Origin: a virus
Length of the DNA stretch: 28,881 nucleotides
Virus record (IMG/VR): IMGVR_UViG_3300035698_006495
Location: 1 to 28,881 of that record
Strand: one strand, 5' to 3'
The position numbers were made by a program, and so were the translations under genes. Positions 6,954-14,801 of this stretch are shown here, in pieces. The notes below the pieces were generated by a model. That model did no database searches. It was not told the origin of the DNA and saw nothing but the letters and a program-made list of their open reading frames with translations. Positions within the stretch are counted from its first letter, which is position 1. Each line of letters starts with the position of its first letter.

Positions 6954-7269
6954 GTTCGTCACCAGCATATATAAGGTTCAGTATTACTTCGACCTTGGTG
7001 AAGCCCAGGTATCACGTATAGTGCCAGATGTTAGCAAATATATGATACCTTTATTATTTATAAAAGAGTTTTTTGATTTTGAAATAAGTAAAACATTCAT
7101 GATAATAGGCTTATTTGTTGTACTCATTGGTTTTTTAATATTCGGTTATTTTTATAAGAACTCAGGATTACTGGACGAAGAGCTATTAGTTAGATTAAAA
7201 AAGAATCCTTACGCATGGGAGCAATATGAAAACATTAAAGACATTAAAAAATGGGTCAAAACGAAATAA
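6904..7269 (+). CDS. Membrane protein of unknown function
   Basis: A 121-residue protein. Residues 1-45 are amphipathic (KIKQRVLGNKFVTSIYKVQ). A hydrophobic hairpin or re-entrant segment near YMIPLLFIKEFF is followed by a clear membrane helix FMIIGLFVVLIGFLIFGYF (about residues 68-86), then a soluble C-terminus with LVRLKKNPYAWEQYENIKDI. It is not recognised. No strong ribosome-binding site precedes the ATG, which lies 50 bases inside the previous gene, so the start is uncertain. The TAA overlaps the next ATG. Confidence 0.6.
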   Translation: MIKNSLEKIKQRVLGNKFVTSIYKVQYYFDLGEAQVSRIVPDVSKYMIPLLFIKEFFDFEISKTFMIIGLFVVLIGFLIFGYFYKNSGLLDEELLVRLKKNPYAWEQYENIKDIKKWVKTK

Positions 7270-7511
7270 TGAGTTGTTTGGAGGCACACCCTAAAGATTG
7301 GATGGACGCAAAGACAATCTCTATATATATTAAAAGTGGGTTAAGCTCTACGACACACACACTATCGAAAATAAGAAAGTGGGTTTTGATAGGATATTAT
7401 GATGAGATATTGGTTAGAAAGATTGTAATTATAAGTGGGATAAGAATGCAGACACATTATAAGTATGTGTATAAATGGAGGAATTTAAATGATAAGAAGT
7501 TTCAAATATAA
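7269..7511 (+). CDS. Winged-helix DNA-binding protein
   Basis: An 80-residue protein. The first half fits a winged helix-turn-helix: helix MSCLEAHPKDWMDAKTI, a helix-turn-helix around IYIKSGLSSTTHTLSKIRKW, then a two-strand wing (EILVRKIVIISG and HYKYVYKWRN). The sequence style is that of small archaeal transcription regulators. The ATG at 7269 overlaps the preceding TAA (TAATG); an in-frame ATG at 7251 would lengthen it by six residues. As the only recognisable regulator in this gene string, it may control the virus's middle or late genes. Confidence 0.65.
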   Translation: MSCLEAHPKDWMDAKTISIYIKSGLSSTTHTLSKIRKWVLIGYYDEILVRKIVIISGIRMQTHYKYVYKWRNLNDKKFQI

Positions 7512-7731
7512 CGATAAAACGTTTTTTATATATAAAAACAACATTATCACTTATCTAATTACAGATAGTATTGATTTATGTTTGTTAATGGGAGCAACAT
7601 ATTTAAATTACACTTATTTGGGTAATAGTTGGTATGTTGGTTTGTTTATAGTTCTATCTTTGATAGGTGGGATTATGAAATTAAGAATGAAAAAAATATC
7701 TAAGAAAGAATTAATGGAGGAACTAGAATGA
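7489..7731 (+). CDS. Small membrane protein with two predicted helices
   Basis: An 80-residue protein with hydrophobic segments around ITYLITDSIDLCLLMGATYL and YVGLFIVLSLIGGIMKL, ending in a charged tail KKISKKELMEELE. GGAGG sits 7 bases before the ATG, giving a firm start. Two membrane segments joined by a short loop and a charged C-terminus resemble a class II holin topology, but the position among early genes argues against a lysis role. It overlaps the previous gene by 23 bases and the next by 4. Confidence 0.65.
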   Translation: MIRSFKYNDKTFFIYKNNIITYLITDSIDLCLLMGATYLNYTYLGNSWYVGLFIVLSLIGGIMKLRMKKISKKELMEELE

Positions 7732-8264
7732 AAACAGAAAACAAGAGTACACTACCAAGATATAACATTAGTAACGGAATAATCGATGTGTTATTGGCAG
7801 AACGTAGAATTTATAATCGAAAGGAATTCATGGAAGCATTAGAGAAGAAAAGAAGTACTTTGGAAAATGTGAAACGACAGAGTGAAGGAATGGAAATGCA
7901 AATACAACAAGCAAAAGAAGGTATGGAACAGTCTGTAAAGGATATTGCTAATTTGCAGAAATACATTAAGGAAGACGAGAGTGTTGCTTCTGAGTTCTTG
8001 GATAAGTACAAGGCGCAGTGTGAGGAGGCTATCATAAAAGTTGCTGAAGAAAACGCAGTATTTACACATCTTGCCAAGTTCGATAAGACGTGGAGTAAGA
8101 ACGACATGACCTGGAAAGATTGGGAATGGGAACGTGCTGCAATGCTTGAGAAGGTACACACAGCACCAAACCTTATAAAGCAATATCCTGATTCTATGAT
8201 TAAGGGAATCGTATGGGGAGCAGAATACGATCCAATGCAATTACAAAAGGAGAGTGAAGAATAA
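7728..8264 (+). CDS. Coiled-coil protein
   Basis: A 178-residue protein. Residues about 28-110 are a long coiled coil, with repeated heptads around FMEALEKKRSTLENVKRQSE and DIANLQKYIKEDESVASEFL. The C-terminus is aromatic and globular (TWKDWEWERAAMLEK). GGAGG lies 8 bases before the ATG and the start overlaps the previous stop (ATGA). No family is recognised; a scaffold, anchor or single-strand-DNA handling role would fit the shape only. Confidence 0.68.
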   Translation: MKTENKSTLPRYNISNGIIDVLLAERRIYNRKEFMEALEKKRSTLENVKRQSEGMEMQIQQAKEGMEQSVKDIANLQKYIKEDESVASEFLDKYKAQCEEAIIKVAEENAVFTHLAKFDKTWSKNDMTWKDWEWERAAMLEKVHTAPNLIKQYPDSMIKGIVWGAEYDPMQLQKESEE

Positions 8265-8458
8265 TGGATAAAAAGAAAGCTATTGCAATTATGAAGGATT
8301 TATTTAAAGAAGATACAACGTTAAATTTAAAAGTGTGTGATACTGCCGCAGCATGGTGTAAGTTTCGCGATAGTATGACACCATTAAATTGGAAACACAT
8401 CGGATATGTTGAAGCATTAGCGGTTGCATTTGATATTGATAATTTGGGTGATAAATGA
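8264..8458 (+). CDS. Small helical protein of unknown function
   Basis: A 64-residue, mostly helical protein beginning MDKKKAIAIMKDLFKEDTTL, with DTAAAWCKFRDSM and YVEALAVAFDID. No membrane segment and no known family. It starts one base before the end of the previous gene (TAATG) and overlaps the next by one base; the end of this gene supplies the GGTGAT used by the next. Confidence 0.6.
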   Translation: MDKKKAIAIMKDLFKEDTTLNLKVCDTAAAWCKFRDSMTPLNWKHIGYVEALAVAFDIDNLGDK

Positions 8459-9066
8459 TGAAATCAGAATTATACACAATGGAAATAGAAACAATGGGCA
8501 AGACAGGAATGTCCATCGAACAGTTAGCACTAACTCGTACAAAACAACTTAAAGAATTACGTACTGCAAGACGAATAAAGAACAAACCGTGTACAGGACA
8601 AGTTGGTGGTTATGAAGAAACAATAACACCAAAAGAGATCCCAATCGTTGGTAAAGGAACTGACTTCTCATGGGTTGATTTTATTGATAAGAAGACTTGT
8701 AAGATTAAGTATAATATCGCAAAACTCAATGACGCAGGTCTTGAAATGAGATATAACGAGCAGAATCAAATGTTACGTGGTGATTTTGGATTAGATTACA
8801 ATATCATACATAACCACAGTGGTAAGATGGAGAATGTCATTGACGAAGAGATTGAAGAAACTTTAAAGATTGGTGCATTAAAAACATTACAAGTCAAGAA
8901 AACAAGACCTAATAACGAAAGTAATGATGCTAACAGACTATATTGGTTAGAAACACAGAAAGAGTTATGGATTAGAAACCCTGCAGCTTATACTCTTGCA
9001 TCGTTAGAATATAACAAAAACAAGAAGCCGGATGTCTCTGTCTCAAATCCAACAACCCTTAATTGA
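8458..9066 (+). CDS. Terminase-adjacent protein, candidate small terminase subunit
   Basis: A 202-residue protein directly before and overlapping the large terminase by 35 bases. A helical, basic N-terminus (MSIEQLALTRTKQLKELRTA) is followed by a mixed alpha/beta middle and a C-terminal segment with ANRLYWLETQKELWIRNPAA. In phages this position is normally filled by the small terminase subunit, which binds the packaging site; the assignment here rests on position and the N-terminal basic helices. GGTGAT lies 5 bases before ATG 8458; the ATG at 8455 is too close to it. Confidence 0.6.
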   Translation: MKSELYTMEIETMGKTGMSIEQLALTRTKQLKELRTARRIKNKPCTGQVGGYEETITPKEIPIVGKGTDFSWVDFIDKKTCKIKYNIAKLNDAGLEMRYNEQNQMLRGDFGLDYNIIHNHSGKMENVIDEEIEETLKIGALKTLQVKKTRPNNESNDANRLYWLETQKELWIRNPAAYTLASLEYNKNKKPDVSVSNPTTLN

Positions 9067-10513
9067 TTTTTCGTACGATACTAAGAAAGCGCTGATAATA
9101 AGCAGGTTCACTAAATGGTTAGAAGTATTCACTGGTTGGAGACCTTTTGATTATCAACAACACTTATTATACGATTATTTCAAAGAAGACAACACAGTGG
9201 CGGTATTATGTAGGCAGTCAGGTAAATCGGACACTACCGCACATTTTGTATGTTTTGATGCTATTAGTAGATGCCTCAATAAAGGTGATTATAACTTTTT
9301 AATATTTGCACCAACAGATAAGCAGTGTAGTGAGTTATTCGATAAGATATACAGAGCCATAAAGAAAGTCAATATATCACCATTACTGATAGAGAAAGCT
9401 AATTTATCGGCACCTAGAGAAATACGATTAAGAAACAACGTCAGAATTATTGCACAAACAGTAGGTGATAAAGGTGAAGGAATCAGGGGATACACAGGAC
9501 ACACAATTATACTTGAAGAAGCGGGTTCGATTAAAGACTCGATCGTCCAAGAAGTCATTCTCCCAATGGGAGCAACAGCAAAGTTCAAAACAGGAAAAGA
9601 GCCAAGAATCATCAAAATCGGAACCCCAAGAGGAATGAACCATTTTTATGAGAGTTATCAGGATTCTAAGTATAAGATTCATCTTTATGACTATAGGTAT
9701 GCTGTAAGGTGTGGATTACACTCACAACAGTTTATTGAAGACAGACGTGGAGACACGCAAGAGATTGATTTTAGAACAGAGTATTGTGCAGAATTCATAC
9801 CAGACCAAGACTCGTACTTCTCGTATGAGATGATTGAGTACTGTACTGGAGAACCAGAGATTGAAGATAGAGCTGTTGAAGGGTATGAGTATTTCCTAGG
9901 GGTTGATCCAAGCAGACTAGGTTCTGATGATTGTGCGTTTGTTGTTGTTAAGAAGGGCAACGGGAAAGAGAACTCACGTGTTGTATGTATCAAGGAATAC
10001 CCTAAGATGCTAACAAACCAGATTTTGGGTAATATAATCCATCTGGATCATTTATTTCATTTTAAGAAGATATACGTTGATGAGACCGGACTTGGTGCTG
10101 GAGTTAGTGATTTCGGTGCTGAGAAGTTTGGCGAGTTACAGATGGACTCAAAATATCGGAAGTTAGAAGGTATCACGTTCACAATGAAGTCTAAGAAGGA
10201 TATGTACTCAAACTTACATTTATTAATGGAGTCACGTGGTAAGAACGGGCTTCGGTATCCTGCCAATAAAAAACTAATTGCACAACTTAGAGATTTCAGG
10301 TATGAGATTGTTGATGGTACGGACCAGATTAAATTACACCATAGTGAGTTTGGAAAGGACGATTTTTGTGATGCTTTAGTGCTTGCCTGTTATGGTATTA
10401 ATTCAGGCGCTACCGGTGATTATGTAGAAGAGATATATCTCAATACAGAACGTACTGATGATTTGTTTGATGATAATTATGACAACAATCTAGACGAATT
10501 CATGCAAATTTAA
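9032..10513 (+). CDS. terL: Large terminase subunit (ATPase-nuclease)
   Basis: The DNA-packaging motor, 493 residues. Walker A is CRQSGKS (60-66); Walker B is TIILEEAGS (158-166), with Glu where many terminases have Asp; the coupling motif is IKIGTPRG (194-201). The C-terminal RNase H-like nuclease carries D292 in FLGVDPSRLGSDD, D350 in IYVDETGLGAG and D447 in FCDALVLAC. The ATPase pumps DNA through the portal and the nuclease cuts concatemers. The length is normal for the family. It overlaps its upstream neighbour by 35 bases and is followed by the virion promoter block. Confidence 0.95.
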   Translation: MSLSQIQQPLIDFSYDTKKALIISRFTKWLEVFTGWRPFDYQQHLLYDYFKEDNTVAVLCRQSGKSDTTAHFVCFDAISRCLNKGDYNFLIFAPTDKQCSELFDKIYRAIKKVNISPLLIEKANLSAPREIRLRNNVRIIAQTVGDKGEGIRGYTGHTIILEEAGSIKDSIVQEVILPMGATAKFKTGKEPRIIKIGTPRGMNHFYESYQDSKYKIHLYDYRYAVRCGLHSQQFIEDRRGDTQEIDFRTEYCAEFIPDQDSYFSYEMIEYCTGEPEIEDRAVEGYEYFLGVDPSRLGSDDCAFVVVKKGNGKENSRVVCIKEYPKMLTNQILGNIIHLDHLFHFKKIYVDETGLGAGVSDFGAEKFGELQMDSKYRKLEGITFTMKSKKDMYSNLHLLMESRGKNGLRYPANKKLIAQLRDFRYEIVDGTDQIKLHHSEFGKDDFCDALVLACYGINSGATGDYVEEIYLNTERTDDLFDDNYDNNLDEFMQI

Positions 10514-10548
10514 CGATTTTATATAAATGACTTTTAACTTATATAAAG
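10510..10548 (+). promoter_or_regulatory. Virion promoter block, copy 1
   Basis: From 10510 to 10545 this matches 13873-13908 at 35 of 36 positions. It contains two TATA-like elements, TTTATATAAA (10518-10527) and CTTATATAAAG (10538-10548). The first would start transcription near 10549, giving a leader of about 15 bases with no ribosome-binding site before ATG 10564. The second lies only about 21 bases from the ATG and could be an alternative TATA box or an operator. Confidence 0.7.
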
Positions 10549-10563
10549 ACAGTCATCATATTT

Positions 10564-12762
10564 ATGGACTCCTCAAAAAATAAGAAAAAGCTAATTGACT
10601 CCGTTGTAGAATTCAAGAACAAGTTGTTTTCTAAGGATGTTGATGCATTCAGTTGGAATTATGGGAAAGCAGTTTCCCCGTTCGGTATTAACACTGTATC
10701 TGTAGGTTCAGGTATGGAAACGGTTGGCAATGATCCAAAACAACCAGTATTTCCAGAGTGGTATTTCACAGTACCGTTTGGTCAACCTCGAAGGGTAGAT
10801 ATAGAGAAAATTAGAACGTTCGCACGTTCACCGTGGGTGAAAATGTGTGTTCGAACTATTATTAAAAGTGTTCTAAGGACTCCGTGGGATATTGTGTCGA
10901 AAGACCAAGAAGACACAGAGAATTATGAAGTTCAGATTAAAAAGGTTAAAGATTTTATAGCACATCCAAATAGTGAAGAGGATTCATGGGACGATATAGT
11001 CACTGGCTTTCTTACTGATTTATTAGAGATTGATGCAGGTATTATGTATTTTAGACGTATGCCAAAATCGAGAGAACTACTTGAAGTATATTCCGCAGAT
11101 GGTGGTTCTATATTACAAGATATTGATATTCACAGACGTATCCGTGCATACTGGCAGTACAGTTGGAAAAACCCTATTGCTGCACCGTTGAAGTTCGAAA
11201 AAGACGAAATAATGTATGATATGATGGAACGAGCTAATTATAGGCTTTATGGCTGGTCACCATTAATGTCAGTTGTACAAGTTGTAGAAGTTATGATGCA
11301 AGCTCTACGATATAATAGAGAGTTTTATATTAATAATGCAATCCCCGACGGTATTGCTGCAGTGGAACAAGCAAGCAAAGAATCGTTCCAGCGTGTTAAG
11401 AATACATGGGAACGAGAGCTTAAAGGAAAACCACACCGAATTCTATTTATGAACGGTAAATTAAACTATCAACAACTAGCTATGAATAACCGTGACATGG
11501 AATGGCTTGAAGGTCAAAAATGGTATATGCATATGATATTTGCAGTATACGGTTTGAGTCCTGCATCTGTTGGATATTATGATGATGTTAATCGGTCTGA
11601 AGGTCAAAACCAGAGTAATAATACTGACATAAACGCTATATTACCATACTTGAATCATCTTGAGAAGAAATTCACACAGCATTTAATACCTGCAATACTA
11701 GGTGAAGAGAAACTATCATATGAACAACGCACACCTATTGTGTATAAGTATTTCCCTATCGGTACTGCTGAAGAACAGTTAGTATTTGAGAATGATCTTA
11801 AAGAATTAACAGCTAAAGTAATGAGTATTGATGAGTTTCGTACAAAACGAGGACTTGTACCGTTTAAGAGTGAGTTTTCTGAAAACCCGTTCAAAGAATC
11901 TGAAGACCAAAGTAAACAGTTTAATATGGTAATGCCAGCACTTGGTAATGATAAATCAGACCCTAAGAAGCCAGCAGAGAAGCCCAAGAAAACAATCACG
12001 TTAAAAGAGATTGCTGAGATTCCGGAAGACTTAGAAGATTATGCTGATTATGCGGACTTCTACCAGAAAACTCTTAATGTGTGGGAAAAGAAAATACTGA
12101 AAGGATTATCAGTTGTTGATAAGGCATACACTGCTAAATCGTTCGGAGACTTCGTTCAACTTGTGTTTAATTCTATTAATACGTCAAAGTTCGTAAACGT
12201 AATGCGGAGTTTCATAAAACAAGAGCTTAATAATGGTGTGTCTGAAGCAGAGTCTGAATTGAACTTAGATATTGCATCTTCAGGACCCGTATCAAAATCT
12301 ATAACTCAATTATACGACCAACAATTTAATGGGTACACTATTAACGGTAAGAAATGGCACGGTATTAAAGGTGCAACTAATGATTTACAATTAAAAATTC
12401 TAGACGTTGTTAAAGCTGGAGTTACAGACAGAAATTCTCTTAGTGAAATAAAGAAAAGTGTTGAAGGTGTGTTTACGTCTGCAAAAGACGGTCAAGCAAT
12501 GAGAATTGCACGTACTGAAACTAACAGATTTCATAATCAAGGTAAACTTATAGCCTACAAGGAAAGCGGTGTTAAAGGTAAGAAGGTATGGGACTCATTC
12601 TTGGATAATAAAACAAGCGAAATATGTGAACGTCTTAACGGTCAGGCTAGAGAACTTGATGAAAGTTTTGATGATGGTATGGAATGGGAAGGTATGATAC
12701 CACCAGCACATCCGAATTGCAGGTCTCGTATTAATTTTATTCCTGATGAGAGTGAATTGTAA
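10564..12762 (+). CDS. Portal protein fused to a MuF head-morphogenesis domain
   Basis: A 732-residue fusion. Residues 1-450 are a phage portal: WVKMCVRTIIKSVLRTPWDI, the DEIMYDMM strand, the HLEKKFTQHLIPAILGEEKL region and the FRTKRGLVPF motif near the stem. Portals form the 12-fold ring through which DNA enters. Residues 610-732 are a MuF domain: ARTETNRFHNQGKLIAY, then W..FLDNKTSEICERLNGQ and the closing PPAHPNCRSRI (713-723). MuF proteins are minor head proteins packaged inside capsids; in many phages they are separate genes. The gene has its own promoter block and no ribosome-binding site. Confidence 0.93.
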   Translation: MDSSKNKKKLIDSVVEFKNKLFSKDVDAFSWNYGKAVSPFGINTVSVGSGMETVGNDPKQPVFPEWYFTVPFGQPRRVDIEKIRTFARSPWVKMCVRTIIKSVLRTPWDIVSKDQEDTENYEVQIKKVKDFIAHPNSEEDSWDDIVTGFLTDLLEIDAGIMYFRRMPKSRELLEVYSADGGSILQDIDIHRRIRAYWQYSWKNPIAAPLKFEKDEIMYDMMERANYRLYGWSPLMSVVQVVEVMMQALRYNREFYINNAIPDGIAAVEQASKESFQRVKNTWERELKGKPHRILFMNGKLNYQQLAMNNRDMEWLEGQKWYMHMIFAVYGLSPASVGYYDDVNRSEGQNQSNNTDINAILPYLNHLEKKFTQHLIPAILGEEKLSYEQRTPIVYKYFPIGTAEEQLVFENDLKELTAKVMSIDEFRTKRGLVPFKSEFSENPFKESEDQSKQFNMVMPALGNDKSDPKKPAEKPKKTITLKEIAEIPEDLEDYADYADFYQKTLNVWEKKILKGLSVVDKAYTAKSFGDFVQLVFNSINTSKFVNVMRSFIKQELNNGVSEAESELNLDIASSGPVSKSITQLYDQQFNGYTINGKKWHGIKGATNDLQLKILDVVKAGVTDRNSLSEIKKSVEGVFTSAKDGQAMRIARTETNRFHNQGKLIAYKESGVKGKKVWDSFLDNKTSEICERLNGQARELDESFDDGMEWEGMIPPAHPNCRSRINFIPDESEL

Positions 12763-13277
12763 TGCCAGGACCTCCATACGTTGCAGAGATTGCTGACGGT
12801 AAACCGCGTAAGGTTACTTTATACGATATTGACGGAGTAACACATAACACAGATAATCCATTACCGGTTTTAACATTAGCAGGAGTTACGTGTTATAATA
12901 ATGGGTTCGCATTTGAAGCTGCCGATGAAGCAACAGCTCTTACAAAAGTAGGGACCACTAATGATTTAAACTTTGCAATATTTTCAGTACAAGACATTTA
13001 TTTAATAAATTTCAGTGGTAAAATTGATGCTACTCCAGGAGATAATTCTCTTATAACGTTGTATACAAAAACTAAAGATTATAAACGGTTTAATACCCTA
13101 GTGGCTTCTACTGTAGGATTCACACCTGTTAAATTAGATAATTTAAAAGACATGCCACCATTCGTAGAAAAGGGTGGAATGATAAAAGCCGAATATAGTG
13201 ATGATTATACTGACGATGTTTCAAGCGTTAGAATGGGTATTAGGTGTGTGTATATACCACCAATAGTAAATGGATGA
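12762..13277 (+). CDS. Beta-rich virion-region protein of unknown function
   Basis: A 171-residue protein without membrane segments, with an alternating strand pattern (GKPRKVTLYDIDGVTHNT, ICYNNG-like turn, NFAIFSVQDIYLINFSGKID). Its place between portal and protease suggests a minor head component. The ATG overlaps the portal stop (TAATG). The last codons overlap the next gene's start. No family is recognised. Confidence 0.65.
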   Translation: MPGPPYVAEIADGKPRKVTLYDIDGVTHNTDNPLPVLTLAGVTCYNNGFAFEAADEATALTKVGTTNDLNFAIFSVQDIYLINFSGKIDATPGDNSLITLYTKTKDYKRFNTLVASTVGFTPVKLDNLKDMPPFVEKGGMIKAEYSDDYTDDVSSVRMGIRCVYIPPIVNG

Positions 13278-13585
13278 TGACAACGGTGACAAAGAACGAA
13301 AACAATGGATACACAATAAAAGAAATGCTCGGTATGACTCTTGATAAGATTGATAAGATTGATGAAAAACGAGTTGTAGAAAACAAACGAATTTACGACA
13401 AACTTGACGGGTACGTTAATGAATTAAAAGAACACAATAGTAATCAAGACGTTTGTATTAAAGATGTTGAATCTCTTGCTAAAGAAAACAGAAAACAAAT
13501 AAATAGATTTTGGGGCGGAATTGGTAGTGTTATTGTTTTTATTAGTGGGTTGTGTATTACAGTTTGGTCAAAATTAAAAAAATAG
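13274..13585 (+). CDS. XhlA-like coiled-coil protein with C-terminal membrane anchor
   Basis: A 104-residue protein. Residues about 16-80 form a charged coiled coil (IDKIDEKRVVENKRIYDKLD, ESLAKENRKQINRFW); residues 82-101 are one hydrophobic helix (GGIGSVIVFISGLCITVW) ending in SKLKK. This layout matches the XhlA family, which works with a holin in some phages, and similar proteins in archaeal viruses. No holin-endolysin pair is visible nearby, and the gene sits among head genes, so it might instead tether immature heads to the membrane. Two adjacent ATGs (13274, 13277) are possible starts; the first overlaps the preceding TGA. Confidence 0.65.
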   Translation: MMTTVTKNENNGYTIKEMLGMTLDKIDKIDEKRVVENKRIYDKLDGYVNELKEHNSNQDVCIKDVESLAKENRKQINRFWGGIGSVIVFISGLCITVWSKLKK

Positions 13586-13594
13586 GTGATGATT

Positions 13595-13876
13595 ATGAAA
13601 ACTTTTGAAGTAGATTATATAACATTTATGGAACGATTTAACAAAGTGTACGCAGAGGACAAGCGAATTAAGGTACAACATGCAATGCTAATAAAATCTA
13701 TAGAATTATTCTTCACAGACGTTATAAATAAAGTATATTTTCACGTATCATTAACCAAAAAATCAGACTCTAAAGATTTACAATATTTTCTAGAACAGTA
13801 CGGAACCCCTGTTATTATGGAAGAGCCTGAAAACGTTGATACTTCAGAAATCTTCGAGTTTAATCCTTCTAATTAA
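13595..13876 (+). CDS. Small protein of unknown function in head module
   Basis: A 93-residue protein beginning MKTFEVDYITFMERFNKVYA, mixed alpha/beta with an acidic tail. GGTGAT at 13585-13590 lies 4 bases before ATG 13595, so the upstream in-frame GTG and ATG are not the start. No family is recognised. It ends at the second virion promoter block, hence it is the last gene of the portal transcription unit. Confidence 0.65.
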   Translation: MKTFEVDYITFMERFNKVYAEDKRIKVQHAMLIKSIELFFTDVINKVYFHVSLTKKSDSKDLQYFLEQYGTPVIMEEPENVDTSEIFEFNPSN

Positions 13877-13911
13877 CGATTTTATATAAATGACTTTTGA
13901 CTTATATATGG
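13873..13911 (+). promoter_or_regulatory. Virion promoter block, copy 2
   Basis: A near-identical copy (35 of 36 bases) of the block at 10510-10545. The centre of the first TATA element (13881-13890) lies about 27 bases before ATG 13913, so transcription would begin at or near the ATG itself; no ribosome-binding site precedes the protease, consistent with a leaderless message. The second element (CTTATATA, 13901-13908) directly abuts the gene. Confidence 0.72.
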
Positions 13912-13912
13912 C

Positions 13913-14788
13913 ATGGAATCAAAAAACTCAAATCACAGAGATTTGTTTATGCCAATTGTAAAGTCTATTTCTGGAAAATATATTGCTGTTTTAAGTGACG
14001 ACTCTATAGATAGAGATGATGAGATAGTATCTAAGAATTTTCTTAATAAGTTTGTTGATAATACCAAACGAATCCCAGCTTTAATGGATCATACCAATAA
14101 GGTTGCAAATCTAGTTGGTGAATGGGTCAATAAACGAATGGAGAAAGTTAACGGACACAACGCTTTTGTTGCTGAACCTAAGTTCTACATGAGTAATCCT
14201 AACGCTGTAATGGTAAAAGGAATGCTTGATGAAGGTGCTGAAGTCGGTGTATCAATAGGTGCTATCGTAACAAACACATCTGAAGTAACTATTGATAACA
14301 AAGAATACAGACAATTTGATGATGGCGAAATATTAGAGGCTAGTTTTACACCGGTTCCTGCAAATAAACATGCAAGGGCTTTGGCAATAGCTAAATCTTT
14401 TAAACAAAATAAGGAGGCTACTAATATGGCTGAAGAAAATGAAACTCCAAAGGAAGAACCTTCTGAACTAGAAGCAAAACCTGAAGATGTTAAAGAAGAC
14501 AAATCTGTCGATATTGAAAAACAGTTCAATCTTAAATCTGAAGAACTAGAGAAAAAGTTCGCTATTGATTTAGAAATTAAAACTAAAGAAATCAGAGAAG
14601 AATTACAGAAAGAATTTGATTTAAAAATCAACGACAGACATGATCTATTAAAACAAATAAAACAAATTGATGACGAATCATCTCCTGATAATTCAGAAGA
14701 AATTGCAATAACTAAGAATGTTGATGTTAAACCAACAGCAGCAAATTTCATAGCAGCAATGAAAGGATTCGACATTCAAGATAAATAA
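13913..14788 (+). CDS. Prohead protease with C-terminal scaffold region
   Basis: A 291-residue protein joining a capsid maturation protease and a scaffold. Residues 1-165 resemble the HK97/S78 serine protease family: H60 in ALMDHTNK, S114 in VGVSIGAIV and E142 in EASFTPVPAN are the likely catalytic triad. Residues 172-280 are acidic and coiled-coil (many Glu/Lys repeats around KSEELEKKFAIDLEIKTKEI), as in scaffolds that shape the procapsid and are then digested. The protease would trim the capsid protein's N-terminus. The first Met is used because the promoter block ends right there. An internal start (separate entry) could make the scaffold alone. Confidence 0.88.
   Translation: MESKNSNHRDLFMPIVKSISGKYIAVLSDDSIDRDDEIVSKNFLNKFVDNTKRIPALMDHTNKVANLVGEWVNKRMEKVNGHNAFVAEPKFYMSNPNAVMVKGMLDEGAEVGVSIGAIVTNTSEVTIDNKEYRQFDDGEILEASFTPVPANKHARALAIAKSFKQNKEATNMAEENETPKEEPSELEAKPEDVKEDKSVDIEKQFNLKSEELEKKFAIDLEIKTKEIREELQKEFDLKINDRHDLLKQIKQIDDESSPDNSEEIAITKNVDVKPTAANFIAAMKGFDIQDK
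14426..14788 (+). CDS. Nested scaffold protein from an internal start
   Basis: Inside the protease gene, in frame, ATG 14426 (residue 172) is preceded by AAGGAGG at 14411-14417, with the GGAGG core 8 bases from the ATG. This is the most complete ribosome-binding site in the window and lies exactly at the junction between protease and scaffold regions. The product would be a 120-residue acidic coiled-coil protein (MAEENETPKEEPSELEAKPE onward). The same design is known from phage lambda C and Nu3. Production of the short form is inferred. Confidence 0.65.
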   Translation: MAEENETPKEEPSELEAKPEDVKEDKSVDIEKQFNLKSEELEKKFAIDLEIKTKEIREELQKEFDLKINDRHDLLKQIKQIDDESSPDNSEEIAITKNVDVKPTAANFIAAMKGFDIQDK

Positions 14789-14801
14789 GGAAGTGAGAAT
14801 T

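Noticed and set aside
7839-8240. A 133-codon minus-strand frame opposite the coiled-coil gene
   Set aside because: The peptide is a Phe/Leu/Ser-rich mirror of a Lys/Glu/Gln-rich coding strand, with no ribosome-binding site, and would oppose a long operon.
14185-14775. A 196-codon open frame on the minus strand inside the protease gene
   Set aside because: It is the reverse of the acidic, Lys/Glu-rich scaffold region and gives a Ser/Phe-rich sequence with no start signal; the plus-strand protease is well supported.
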